Shown here piece by piece: positions 36,372 to 45,154 of a stretch of DNA of 51,748 bases. The stretch lies in assembly GCA_900551115.1 (NCBI GenBank), contig URUY01000028.1:1-51748 (forward strand), in the 5' to 3' direction. Positions within the stretch are counted from its first letter, which is position 1; each line of letters opens with the position of its first letter. Source of the DNA: an uncultured Lachnospiraceae bacterium (GTDB lineage: Bacteria > Bacillota > Clostridia > Lachnospirales > Lachnospiraceae). The notes below the pieces were generated by a model, which saw only the letters and a list, made by a program, of their open reading frames with translations, had not been told where the DNA came from and ran no database searches. The position numbers and the translations under genes are program-made.

Positions 36372-36896
36372 TTATTTGCCATCATAGGTGATTGCTGCTT
36401 CCATACGATAATCCTTCAGACGTTCCCGTCCCTTTAAGCCTGCAAGCTCTATCAAAAAGACCATACCTGTCACTTCTCCGCCCAGGGATTCAATCAGCTT
36501 AACCATAGCTTCCGTGGTACCGCCTGTTGCAATCAGGTCGTCTACGATTAATACCTTCTGCCCTGCTTTAATGGAATCCTTATGCATTTCAATTACTGCC
36601 TTGCCGTATTCCAAATCATATTCTTTCTCAACAGTCTCACAAGGCAGCTTTCCCTTTTTGCGGATAAGAACAAAGGGCTTGTGATTATTATATGCTATGG
36701 GCGTACCAAAAATAAAACCTCTGGATTCCGCTCCTACCACTACGTCATACTCCCAGTCCTTTATTTTATCCTGCATGGTATCAATCGCAAGCTGTAAACC
36801 GTCCGCATCCTGCAGTACACTTGTCACATCCCTGAAAATAATACCTTCCTCCGGGAAATCCGGTATGCTTCTTACATATTCTTCCAGTTTTTTCAT
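36372..36896 (-). CDS. apt: Adenine phosphoribosyltransferase
   Basis: 174 residues, type I PRTase converting adenine and PRPP to AMP. Motifs are IPDFPEEGIIFRDVTSVL, VVGAESRGFIFG, VLIRKKGKLPCETV and the PRPP loop VLIVDDLIATGGT (about 120). It heads the apt-rel operon behind a strong promoter. Confidence 0.96.
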   Translation of the reverse strand: MKKLEEYVRSIPDFPEEGIIFRDVTSVLQDADGLQLAIDTMQDKIKDWEYDVVVGAESRGFIFGTPIAYNNHKPFVLIRKKGKLPCETVEKEYDLEYGKAVIEMHKDSIKAGQKVLIVDDLIATGGTTEAMVKLIESLGGEVTGMVFLIELAGLKGRERLKDYRMEAAITYDGK

Positions 36897-36935
36897 GATG
36901 GCACCTCTTTCGTTTACTCAAAATCAATCTTTTAT

Positions 36936-36964
36936 ATTATAGTATCTTTTATACGGAAAGTCAA
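36936..36964 (-). promoter_or_regulatory. Promoter of apt-rel
   Basis: On the minus strand TTGACT (36959-36964), a 17-bp spacer and TATAAT (36936-36941), about 40 bases before the apt start. Confidence 0.78.
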
Positions 36965-36967
36965 AAC

Positions 36968-37495
36968 CTATTGCTTACCGTCTCCATCTTTTGCATCTGT
37001 TAATCCTGCCTGCCTTAAAAAGTATTCCCCGTAAGGGATATTTTTTTCATAATCCGGGGCTTTACACAGGGAAAGCAGCATTTCTCTGTACTTTTCTGCA
37101 TTTTCCGCATAGATTTTCTCCTCGCTTGGCATGTTTTCCGCTGCAGCTGCAAAAATCTGATAGTAAAAGCAGCTTTCATACATTGCAGCCCGTTCCCAAA
37201 GATACTCAAATTCCGGCTCAAAATCCCTTTCATACTTCATTTCCGATACCAGCCACGCATAATCGTCTGCATTTCTCTCTGCGTATGAAAGTCTGGCCGG
37301 AAGCATATTGCTCTTTCTTTCCTCCACTGCGTCTTTTACTGACCAGACTGCTATCCCCCCTACAAGCACCGTAACAATCAGTGACAGATAGATGCATACG
37401 GATTTAAAAACAAATTTCTTTGTATCGTTAAAATCCCGGTATATAAAAATGTAAAAGGCAGCTATCCCTGCCAGTAATCCCAAAAAAGTTACCAT
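36968..37495 (-). CDS. Two-helix membrane protein of the kinase/zinc-ribbon cassette
   Basis: 175 residues, not recognised. Two hydrophobic segments (about 2-17 and 28-50) precede a hydrophilic, Tyr- and Glu-rich helical region (about 60-160, ESCFYYQIFAAAAEN). The layout resembles the two zinc-ribbon proteins encoded upstream minus the ribbon. It overlaps the preceding gene by seven bases, so it is translated together with it. It is the last gene of the four-gene cassette. Confidence 0.72.
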   Translation of the reverse strand: MVTFLGLLAGIAAFYIFIYRDFNDTKKFVFKSVCIYLSLIVTVLVGGIAVWSVKDAVEERKSNMLPARLSYAERNADDYAWLVSEMKYERDFEPEFEYLWERAAMYESCFYYQIFAAAAENMPSEEKIYAENAEKYREMLLSLCKAPDYEKNIPYGEYFLRQAGLTDAKDGDGKQ

Positions 37496-38163
37496 GACTG
37501 CACCTCCAAAAGACGTCTCTCAATGGCTGTAACCGCCCGCTCTGCCAGTGCCTCATCAGGATACCTGCCGTATTCTCCGTTTTCATCCGGCTCCAAAAAG
37601 GCTGTTTCTTCCTCTGACAGTCTCAGATAACCGTTAAAAAATGCATGTATGAAGGTCATCGCTGTTTTTCTGTTTTCTTCTGTTTCTCTTTCCAGACCTT
37701 CCGCCGCACTGTACGCATAATCCACCAGTGTTGAAATCTCCTCCTGATCCGGCAGCTGTCCGCTTTCTACATCATGAAAAAAATCCTGCATTATCTCAAA
37801 AAAGAACGAATAGCTATAATAGTCAAGCCGCAAAAATGCCTCCTCATACTGCTCTGCATGACTGCCCGGCGCAGGATTCCTTTCAGTTCTGTCCGCATCA
37901 CTGTCTGCCCACAGATAAATCCCTATGGAAAAAACAACCAATACTACATTGATTCCTATGATAATAAGCAGAATCCTGTTAAGCATCTTCTGAACCAACT
38001 CGGGAGTCTTGTGCTTTATCAAAAAAGGCTTTAATAACCTGTTTCTCTCAATTTTTTTGTTAATTTCCGCTAAAAATGCCGCACCTTCCGGATTTTCTCT
38101 TCCGCAAAAGGGACATTTGCTTTCCTGCGAAGAAACCTCTCCGCCGCAATAAGGACACTTCAT
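37489..38163 (-). CDS. Zinc-ribbon single-pass membrane protein (second in cassette)
   Basis: 224 residues. An N-terminal four-Cys ribbon (MKCPYCGGEVSSQESKCPFC) is followed by a basic linker, one membrane helix (about 62-85), and an acidic outer helical region (about 90-224). This topology (cytosolic ribbon, helix, outer domain) resembles TcaA-like or YvbJ-like sensor proteins. Gene order puts it in one transcript with the Ser/Thr kinase, so it may be a substrate or sensor. Function unknown. Confidence 0.75.
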   Translation of the reverse strand: MKCPYCGGEVSSQESKCPFCGRENPEGAAFLAEINKKIERNRLLKPFLIKHKTPELVQKMLNRILLIIIGINVVLVVFSIGIYLWADSDADRTERNPAPGSHAEQYEEAFLRLDYYSYSFFFEIMQDFFHDVESGQLPDQEEISTLVDYAYSAAEGLERETEENRKTAMTFIHAFFNGYLRLSEEETAFLEPDENGEYGRYPDEALAERAVTAIERRLLEVQSW

Positions 38164-38184
38164 ACCGCTCTCCCTCTTTCTCCT

Positions 38185-38952
38185 CTAATCAATCTGTGCA
38201 TCAAAATATTCCTGTAGTTTCTGTGTCAGACCATCCCAGCCTTCTGTTTCTTCTCCCTGCACTATCTGCGCAAGTTCTTCGTCTGTGTACCCAAATTCCT
38301 TCAGTAGGTCCGCACAGGCTTCATAAAAGCCGCGAAGCACCTCTTCATTTCCTAAAAAATGCATATCCTCCTCATATGCTTTGGCTGTGGATAAAACCCA
38401 CGAGACACTCTTTAAAAAGTCCTCTGCCTGGTCCTGTATCATCTCTTTCTTTTCTTTGGCAGATACATCCTCAAAAGCTGCGATTTCTCCCAAATAGGCT
38501 GCCGCCTCCTGCAAATAAAGATATCCATCATAAACAGATGCCGCCTGATAATATTTGTCATAAACAGAACTCCAAAGCTCCTCTTTTCTTATATATGTAT
38601 AAACTCCGCTGTAATCCTTTTCCTGATAAAGTTCCTCCAATGCTGCAAGATGCTTTTTTTCATTCTCATAGCTTCTTTTGACGGAAAACTTTCCTATGCA
38701 TATTGCTGCTATCACGGCAAGAAAACAAAAAACAGCCAAAACACCCAGTCCACGCAGCAGATAAACGGTCCACTTTTTAGCCGTTCTCTCAGGGAAGCTT
38801 TCCGCCTGTTTTCTGATTAATTCTGCTTCTTTGTCGTAGCTGTTAAGTCTTTCCTGTTTTTGCTTTTTTGCCGCATCCGTATTTTCCGAATGGCAGTAAG
38901 GACACTTTATGCTTTCTTCTCCATACTCTGCTCCGCAATATCTGCAAATCAT
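38185..38952 (-). CDS. Zinc-ribbon single-pass membrane protein (first in cassette)
   Basis: 255 residues. A four-Cys ribbon (MICRYCGAEYGEESIKCPYC) leads into a charged linker, one membrane helix (about 65-90), and an outer alpha-helical, Tyr- and Glu-rich domain. It begins immediately after the kinase stop. It shares layout, not close sequence, with the protein at 37489-38163, suggesting old duplication. Function unknown. Confidence 0.75.
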   Translation of the reverse strand: MICRYCGAEYGEESIKCPYCHSENTDAAKKQKQERLNSYDKEAELIRKQAESFPERTAKKWTVYLLRGLGVLAVFCFLAVIAAICIGKFSVKRSYENEKKHLAALEELYQEKDYSGVYTYIRKEELWSSVYDKYYQAASVYDGYLYLQEAAAYLGEIAAFEDVSAKEKKEMIQDQAEDFLKSVSWVLSTAKAYEEDMHFLGNEEVLRGFYEACADLLKEFGYTDEELAQIVQGEETEGWDGLTQKLQEYFDAQID

Positions 38953-39774
38953 TTATCTGCCTCCGCTTTTCCTTCCGTCTTTTAACACCATAGCGCTGTT
39001 CCTGTCGCCTTTTAACGCAATGACGCTGTTCTCTGCCGCCTTCAAAAACTGACTCATGGACTGATATCTGTACGCCGGCTGTACCTGCGTGCAGCGTTCT
39101 ATCAAGCGTTCCGTCCATGGACTAATCGGACATTCCGTTTTCTGCCCTGTCAGATACGCTCCGCTCATCTCTAAAAGCACCTGCATCAGCTTACCAAGCG
39201 CATAGATATCACTTCTTATATCAGGTTTTCCCTTCCATCTTTCCGGCGGTGCATAAAGGGGCGTGCCTCCCCGCACCTCTCCGGACGGCTGCTTTCCGGC
39301 TTCCTTAAAAATCACATTGACCGCCCCAAAGTCCACAAGCCGCACACTGCCGTCCGGCTGTATCATAATATTTTCCGGTTTAATATCTCCGTAAACCAAA
39401 GGAGGGACCGCCGTATGCAGACCGTCTATGATTTCTGCCGTCCGGCACGCTATCCGAAGCACCTCTTCTTCCGTATACCGTCCTATCCGCAAAAAACGCT
39501 CCGCCAGGTTCTCTCCTGCAATATACTCCATAATCAGACAGGTGCTTTTTTCTCCCTCCACATAATCATACAGTGTGGGAAAACCGGCTGATGCATAAGC
39601 AGACAGACAGTGAGCCTCCCGTAAAAGCAGCCCTTTATCTCTTCCCTGCTTAATCGCCGCCTTTCTGCCAAGCTTTTTATCCATAGCCAAATAAACCCGG
39701 GCGGTAGCGCCGTATCCGATTTCTTTTATGATTTCATATCTGTCAAAAATAAAGCTGTTAAAAAATCCTGTCAA
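38953..39774 (-). CDS. Hanks-type Ser/Thr protein kinase without extracellular domain
   Basis: About 273 residues. Glycine loop IGYGATARVYLA, Lys of AAIKQG, catalytic loop YGDIKPENIMI (Tyr-Gly where HRD is usual), VDFGA and APPERW are present, so it should be active. No membrane helix or PASTA domain is visible. The C-terminus has a 10-residue tandem repeat (NSVIALKGDR, NSAMVLKDGR). A longer in-frame ATG at 39837 would place ten codons across the -35 and -10 boxes, so I favour the TTG at 39774 with AAAGG upstream; this start is uncertain. It probably signals through the three downstream membrane proteins. Confidence 0.82.
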   Translation of the reverse strand: MTGFFNSFIFDRYEIIKEIGYGATARVYLAMDKKLGRKAAIKQGRDKGLLLREAHCLSAYASAGFPTLYDYVEGEKSTCLIMEYIAGENLAERFLRIGRYTEEEVLRIACRTAEIIDGLHTAVPPLVYGDIKPENIMIQPDGSVRLVDFGAVNVIFKEAGKQPSGEVRGGTPLYAPPERWKGKPDIRSDIYALGKLMQVLLEMSGAYLTGQKTECPISPWTERLIERCTQVQPAYRYQSMSQFLKAAENSVIALKGDRNSAMVLKDGRKSGGR

Positions 39775-39805
39775 ATAAACGCTGCCTTTCTTTCTATAAT
39801 AACAC

Positions 39806-39834
39806 ATTATAAAAGCAGCCGCAGGGAATATCAA
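39806..39834 (-). promoter_or_regulatory. Promoter of the kinase cassette
   Basis: On the minus strand TTGATA (39829-39834), a 17-bp spacer and TATAAT (39806-39811). The spacer overlaps one arm of an inverted repeat (AGCAGCCG at 39814-39821, CGGCTGCT at 39856-39863) that could act as an end signal for the rseP transcript. Confidence 0.65.
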
Positions 39835-39941
39835 CATGGCATTTTCCCCAAAATACGGCTGCTTAATCTATTTACTTTTTTGACAGCTTCACGGGCTGCT
39901 GCCCATCCTGCCCATTGTACCATGCGCTTTACACACAGGCA

Positions 39942-40991
39942 TTATACCCCGAAAATATTCACAAGGTCATTGAAAAGCACCACTACCATAAGCACCATAA
40001 AGAATACCAGTCCTACAAAGTGGACAATGCCCTCTTTTTCAGGCGGCACAGGTTTCCTGCGGATGACCTCTATAATCAAGAATACCAGTCTGCCGCCGTC
40101 CAGTGCCGGAACGGGCAGTAAATTCAGAATACCTAAATTGACAGACAGTAAAAGCACTATATTTAACATGCTTAAAACCACTGATTTAACGCCGTATTCC
40201 TTGGCGGTTTCGTAGGTCTCGCCCACCACGTTGGCAATCCCCACCGGGCCTGCTACGTCTTCTCTGTTAAACTGTCCCGTCAGAATCATGCCCAGACTCT
40301 TATAGGTAGCTTTTATACTGTATCGGATTTCATACCAGGCATCCCTGAATACATCCAATCCTTCCGCCTGTTCATAAATGCCGCCGGATATGCCGATAAC
40401 ATACTTTTCGGCAGCTTCACTGTAGTAAGGCTCAATCTCTACCGTCTGCCTCTCTCCATCCCGCTCATATACCACTTCCATAGGCTTGCCCTTATTTAGC
40501 AGGGTAAGCAGATAGATATCCCGGAATACATAGGTCTTTTCACCGTCTATACTGACGATTTCATCCCCTTCCATCAGTCCTGCTTCCTGCGCCGGGCTCC
40601 CCTCTCCTGTTCCCGAAAGTATCGTGGTATCGGTAGGTGACATGGATACTACGATAATCGCCACAATTATTGCCAAAATGAAATTAAATACAGGTCCCGC
40701 TACCACTGTGGCAATTCTTGCCCACACATTTGCTTTTAAAAAGGAACCCTCGCCGCCTCCGTTTTCTGTCTCCAGACCGTCTTCGCCTTCAAACATACAG
40801 GCTCCGCCGATGGGAAGCAGCTTAATAGCATACTTTGTCTCCTTTCTTTGAAAGGAACAGAGTGTGGGACCCATACCGACAGAAAATTCCACCACATGGA
40901 TTCCGTTCAGCTTTGCCAACAGAAAATGGCCGAACTCATGGGATAACACTACCACACCGAATATCAGAACAAATAAAATAACTGTCATCAT
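39942..40991 (-). CDS. rseP: Site-2 metalloprotease RseP
   Basis: 349 residues of peptidase family M50. The zinc-binding HEFGH lies in the first helix (VVLSHEFGHFLLAK, about 18). A PDZ domain (about 110-190, GSPAQEAGLMEGDEIVSIDG) follows, and the third zinc ligand is in LLPVPALDGGRLVF (about 300). It cleaves membrane-embedded anti-sigma factors or signal peptides. It is the last gene of a long envelope operon. Confidence 0.95.
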   Translation of the reverse strand: MMTVILFVLIFGVVVLSHEFGHFLLAKLNGIHVVEFSVGMGPTLCSFQRKETKYAIKLLPIGGACMFEGEDGLETENGGGEGSFLKANVWARIATVVAGPVFNFILAIIVAIIVVSMSPTDTTILSGTGEGSPAQEAGLMEGDEIVSIDGEKTYVFRDIYLLTLLNKGKPMEVVYERDGERQTVEIEPYYSEAAEKYVIGISGGIYEQAEGLDVFRDAWYEIRYSIKATYKSLGMILTGQFNREDVAGPVGIANVVGETYETAKEYGVKSVVLSMLNIVLLLSVNLGILNLLPVPALDGGRLVFLIIEVIRRKPVPPEKEGIVHFVGLVFFMVLMVVVLFNDLVNIFGV

Positions 40992-41042
40992 GCTTATGCT
41001 TACTCTCTTATACTTTCCTGCAATTTTATAATATCACCCATA

Positions 41043-42185
41043 TTAAAACTTCCGGGCTATATAGCTGTATGTCTCTGCTTCCGTTTCCAATATCTGATTC
41101 ACATCAGGATTGGCAATGACCCTGCTCTGCTCCATACATGCCTCAATAATCTCAGCTATCTGCAAGTAGGAAATCTTCCCTTCCAGAAAAAGATTCACTG
41201 CTTTTTCGTTGGCCGCATTGAAAACAGTAGGCATGCTGCCTCCTGCTTCTGCCGCCCTGTACGCCAATGCAAGCCCCTTGAAATTCTCCGTATCCGGCTT
41301 TTCAAAGGTAATTTGCGAAAGCTCGTAAAAATCCAGCCGTTTTCCGGCCATCGGCCTTCTGTCCGGATAAAACAGGGCGTACTGAATCGGCAGCCTCATA
41401 TCAGGAGTGCCAAGCTGCGCCATAATACCACCGTCTGCATACTCCACCATGGAATGAATCACGCTTTGAGGATGTACCACTACCTGAATCTGGGAAAGTG
41501 CCACATCAAACAGCCATTTTGCCTCTATAACCTCCAGCCCCTTATTTACGAGGGTGGACGAATCTATGGTTATTTTCCGGCCCATGGACCAGTTAGGGTG
41601 CTTTAAGGCATCCTCGGGTCTGACGTTCACAAGCTCTTCCCTTGTTTTCCCTCTGAATGGACCTCCCGAAGCCGTAAGCAGAAGCTTTTCAATACGGTTT
41701 TTCGGCTCTCCGTTCATTGATTGGAAAATAGCGCTATGCTCACTGTCAACCGGTAAAATGGACACTCCCTTTTCTTTTGCCAAAGGCATAATCAGGTGGC
41801 CTGCACAGACAAGCGTTTCCTTATTGGCAAGGGCAATGGTTTTTCCTGCTTCTATTGCTGCTATGGTAGGCCTAATACCAATCATGCCCACTATTGCAGT
41901 AACCAATACCTCCACTTCCGGCAAAACAGCCGCTTCTGTAAGACCGTCCATTCCCCACAAAACCTTAACATCCAAATCTTTAATGCGTTTCCTTAAGTCT
42001 TTAGCCGCCTTTTCACTCCACATCACTGCAAGCATGGGCTTAAATTCCCGAACCTGTTCTTCCATCCGTTCTACATTGCTTCCCGCCGCCAGCGCCAATA
42101 CCTGCAAATCTGCATTTGTCCGTACAATATCCAGCGTCTGCGTGCCTATGGAACCGGTAGAACCAAGTATTGCTATCTTCTTCAT
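41043..42185 (-). CDS. dxr: 1-deoxy-D-xylulose-5-phosphate reductoisomerase
   Basis: About 380 residues, NADPH enzyme of the MEP isoprenoid pathway. The N-terminal nucleotide-binding GSTGSIG (about 8), the substrate loop PVDSEHSAIFQ and TASGGPFR (about 180), and the SMVEYADGG flexible loop are intact. The start at 42185 gives the usual N-terminus (MKKIAILGSTG). Confidence 0.96.
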   Translation of the reverse strand: MKKIAILGSTGSIGTQTLDIVRTNADLQVLALAAGSNVERMEEQVREFKPMLAVMWSEKAAKDLRKRIKDLDVKVLWGMDGLTEAAVLPEVEVLVTAIVGMIGIRPTIAAIEAGKTIALANKETLVCAGHLIMPLAKEKGVSILPVDSEHSAIFQSMNGEPKNRIEKLLLTASGGPFRGKTREELVNVRPEDALKHPNWSMGRKITIDSSTLVNKGLEVIEAKWLFDVALSQIQVVVHPQSVIHSMVEYADGGIMAQLGTPDMRLPIQYALFYPDRRPMAGKRLDFYELSQITFEKPDTENFKGLALAYRAAEAGGSMPTVFNAANEKAVNLFLEGKISYLQIAEIIEACMEQSRVIANPDVNQILETEAETYSYIARKF

Positions 42186-42212
42186 CTTCTCCACCTGTGT
42201 CAACAACTAACC

Positions 42213-43037
42213 TTATGCTTTGATCAACAACGCTGCCAAAAAGAAAATCATGGGTGCCGTCACGATAACACTGTCAAAACGATCCATAATGCCGCCGTGT
42301 CCCGGAATCAGTTTTCCGTAGTCCTTGATTTCATGATTGCGTTTAATAGCAGAAGCCGCCAAATCTCCCACCTGACTCATCACTGCCCCGGCCATACAGA
42401 TAAATGCCACAATAAGAGTAACCTTCTCTACTGCTACTGCATTTTCCATAACAAAAAAACCATAGGCTGCACCTAAAAGACCTGCTCCCACTACGCCGCC
42501 GATACAGCCCTCAAGGGATTTCTTGGGACTTAGTACAGGAAATATCTTTTTCTTTCCGATACAGATTCCAACCAGATAAGCACAGGTATCGCATCCCCAT
42601 GAGCTGATTAAAATCAGCCAAACCAAATATTTTCCATAGGGAAGCTCTCTGGTCAGATAAATAAAGGACAGCATGACCGGCGCATATACAAAGTTAAAAA
42701 AGCCTGCCATAATCTGTTCTGCACGATATTTGGGAAAGGTAAATACATACACACACATAATGCCCATAAATACGCCGATTACCGCAACAATGGCCAAAAG
42801 CTCACTGTCTGTAAAAAATATGCCCGCATAATAGGCGGCCACTCCCAAAATCCCTACCACCGCAGGCGCGTTCATTTTTTTTCCCGCCGGCAGAATCCCT
42901 GTTGCCCTGCAAAGCTCCATATAGCCCACAAGAGATATAAAAAATGTAACACCGGCAAGCAGCGGCCCGCCGAAAATCAGCGTTATAAGTGCAATCACCA
43001 CCAAAACAATACTGCTTACAAACCTGGTCCAAAACAT
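42213..43037 (-). CDS. cdsA: Phosphatidate cytidylyltransferase
   Basis: 274 residues with seven or eight hydrophobic segments. The CDP-alcohol signature SQVGDLAASAIKRNHEIKDY, then PGHGGIMDRFDS (about 235-255), is complete. It makes CDP-diacylglycerol for phospholipid synthesis. AAAGGAGGG precedes the start. Confidence 0.95.
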   Translation of the reverse strand: MFWTRFVSSIVLVVIALITLIFGGPLLAGVTFFISLVGYMELCRATGILPAGKKMNAPAVVGILGVAAYYAGIFFTDSELLAIVAVIGVFMGIMCVYVFTFPKYRAEQIMAGFFNFVYAPVMLSFIYLTRELPYGKYLVWLILISSWGCDTCAYLVGICIGKKKIFPVLSPKKSLEGCIGGVVGAGLLGAAYGFFVMENAVAVEKVTLIVAFICMAGAVMSQVGDLAASAIKRNHEIKDYGKLIPGHGGIMDRFDSVIVTAPMIFFLAALLIKA

Positions 43038-43040
43038 TAT

Positions 43041-43757
43041 TTATCCCTCCTTTACAAGGCCATATCTTCTGTCTCTTTTATTATATGCCTCTACGGCTTT
43101 CAACAATTCCTCTTTTGTAAAATCCGGCCATGCTACTGCTGTAAAATAAAATTCCGTATAAGCTGACTGCCACAGTAAAAAATTGGATATCCGCTGCTCA
43201 TTACAGGTCCGAATCAGCAAATCCGGTTCGGGCAGATTATGTGTATCCAGATTGTCCGCTATCAGCTCCTCCGTAATATCCTCCGGCTTTAACTCTCCTG
43301 CGGCAATCCTGTCTCCCAGCTTCTTCATGCAGCGGCAGATTTCATCCCGCCCGCCGTAGTTTAAGGCAATCTGAAAATGCAGGCCGTCATTGTTTTTTGT
43401 TGCTTCCTCCAGCTCTGCAATCCGGTTCCTTATGTCCGCATCAAGTCCCCTCTTATCGCCTATAACCCTGACGCACATCCTGTTTTTCTCGGCAGTTTTT
43501 AAACAGGTCTTCATATAATTGCGCAAAAGCTTCATCAAAGCGTCTACTTCATCCTTGGGACGGTTCCAGTTTTCCGTAGAAAAAGCATATACTGTCAGAT
43601 ACTCAATACCCATCTTATATGCTTCTTCACAAATAATCTCCACAGTCTTTGCACCTTGTACATGCCCATAATTACGGGGCATCCCTTTTGCCTTTGCCCA
43701 TCTGCCGTTGCCGTCTAAAATAATGGCTACATGCTTTGGCATCTTCAATCCGTCCAT
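43041..43757 (-). CDS. uppS: Undecaprenyl (di-trans,poly-cis) diphosphate synthase
   Basis: 238 residues. VAIILDGNGRWAKAKG (about 10-25), GHVQGAKTV, YAFSTENWNRP and LLIRTCNEQRISNFLLWQ are the family motifs. It builds the C55 lipid carrier for cell wall synthesis. AAGGAG precedes the ATG. A hairpin precedes it in the frr-uppS gap. Confidence 0.96.
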   Translation of the reverse strand: MDGLKMPKHVAIILDGNGRWAKAKGMPRNYGHVQGAKTVEIICEEAYKMGIEYLTVYAFSTENWNRPKDEVDALMKLLRNYMKTCLKTAEKNRMCVRVIGDKRGLDADIRNRIAELEEATKNNDGLHFQIALNYGGRDEICRCMKKLGDRIAAGELKPEDITEELIADNLDTHNLPEPDLLIRTCNEQRISNFLLWQSAYTEFYFTAVAWPDFTKEELLKAVEAYNKRDRRYGLVKEG

Positions 43758-43783
43758 TGCTGCTCCTTCCCATCCGAATCAAC

Positions 43784-43812
43784 GGAAGGGCAGGTCTTAG
43801 GACCCGCCCTCC
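43784..43812 (-). promoter_or_regulatory. Hairpin between frr and uppS
   Basis: GGAAGGGCAGGTC and GACCCGCCCTCC form a GC-rich stem with one bulge and a TTAG loop. It is not followed by a T-run in either direction, so it is an attenuator or processing signal at most. Confidence 0.4.
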
Positions 43813-43820
43813 CTGTATTC

Positions 43821-44372
43821 TTATACGGTCATGATTTCCTTTGACTTTCTGTCAACAAGTGCATCTACATCCTTGATGTATTTATCGGTCTGCTTTTGCA
43901 GGTTTTCTTCAAGCTGCTTTATCTCATCTTCGGAAATATCCGTTTTAGAGAGCTTCTTGAAAGCATCGTTGCCGTCTCTTCTGATATTGCGGATGGCAAC
44001 CTTGGCATCCTCGCCCTTTTTCTTAACATCTTTTACAAGATCTTTTCTGCGTTCCTCAGTCAGCTCCGGGAATACCAGTCTGATTACCGCGCCGTCATTG
44101 GACGGTGTAATACCCACATCTGAAGCCATGATTGCTTTTTCAATGGGTTTAATCAGGGATTTTTCCCAGGGTGCAATCTGGATGATTCTCGCTTCGGGAA
44201 CCGTAATATTACCTACCTGCTGAATCGGCGTAGGCGTGCCGTAATAATCCACTTTAAGCTTATCCAGAACATGGGGATTGGCACGTCCTGCACGAATTGC
44301 TGCATAATCAGCCTCTAAAAATTCATATGTTTTTTTCATTTTTTCGTCAAATACACTGATTCTCTCGTCCAT
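43821..44372 (-). CDS. frr: Ribosome recycling factor
   Basis: About 183 residues. RAGRANPHVLDKLKVDYYGT, NITVPEARIIQIAPW and VDALVDRKSKEIMTV mark the two-domain factor that splits post-termination ribosomes with EF-G. The ATG at 44372 has GAGAGG upstream. It follows pyrH, the usual order. Confidence 0.96.
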   Translation of the reverse strand: MDERISVFDEKMKKTYEFLEADYAAIRAGRANPHVLDKLKVDYYGTPTPIQQVGNITVPEARIIQIAPWEKSLIKPIEKAIMASDVGITPSNDGAVIRLVFPELTEERRKDLVKDVKKKGEDAKVAIRNIRRDGNDAFKKLSKTDISEDEIKQLEENLQKQTDKYIKDVDALVDRKSKEIMTV

Positions 44373-44417
44373 TTTTCCTCTCATTCCGCCGCCTGAGCAG
44401 CTTTCCTTTTTTATTGT

Positions 44418-45113
44418 TTATACTGTTACTTTTGTACCTGAAAAATTGCCTTTTACAGCATTCACGATACTGTTCTCTTCGTTTAACCCAAATACCCACA
44501 TAGGCATTTTATTATCTCTTGCAAGGATAGAAGCCGTCATATCCACCACCTGCAGATTCTTTGCAATCACCTCATCTATGGTAACCTCGCTGTACTTTTT
44601 GGCTGTCGGCACCTTTGCCGGGTCCGCATCATAAACACCATCGATAGACTTTGCAAGAAGAATCACATCCGCTTCCACCTCTACTGCCCGAAGCACCACG
44701 CCCGTATCCGTGGAAAAATACGGATGTCCCGTGCCTCCTGCAAAAAATACAACCATTCCTTTTGCAAAATACTTATTGGCTCTGTCCTTAGAAAACAGCT
44801 TTGTGAAAGAACCGCATTCAAAAGGCGTCAGTACATTTGTCATCATGCCTACGGAACGGAATATCTCAGAAACGTAGATACAGTTCATAACCGTAGCTAA
44901 CATCCCTATCTGGTCAGCCTTTGTCCTGTCAATATTCTCGCTGGAACGGCCTCTCCAGAAATTGCCGCCTCCTGTGACAATACCTACCTCATAACCGTCA
45001 TCAACAAGCTGTTTTACCTGCAGCGCAACACCTCTTACTGTCTCTTCATCAAAACCTGTATGCTTTAAGCCTGCAAGTGCTTCACCACTCAATTTCAGTA
45101 ATATCCTGCGCAT
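44418..45113 (-). CDS. pyrH: UMP kinase
   Basis: 231 residues, amino-acid-kinase fold, phosphorylating UMP to UDP. ILLKLSGEALAG (about 5), VTGGGNFWRG and GGTGHPYFSTDT are diagnostic. AAGGAG lies eight bases before the start. The 40-base leader on the minus strand is strongly A-rich with two GCAAAAACAAA copies. Confidence 0.96.
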   Translation of the reverse strand: MRRILLKLSGEALAGLKHTGFDEETVRGVALQVKQLVDDGYEVGIVTGGGNFWRGRSSENIDRTKADQIGMLATVMNCIYVSEIFRSVGMMTNVLTPFECGSFTKLFSKDRANKYFAKGMVVFFAGGTGHPYFSTDTGVVLRAVEVEADVILLAKSIDGVYDADPAKVPTAKKYSEVTIDEVIAKNLQVVDMTASILARDNKMPMWVFGLNEENSIVNAVKGNFSGTKVTV

Positions 45114-45154
45114 GAACCATACTCCTTATTTGTTTTTGCATATTTTGTTTTTGC

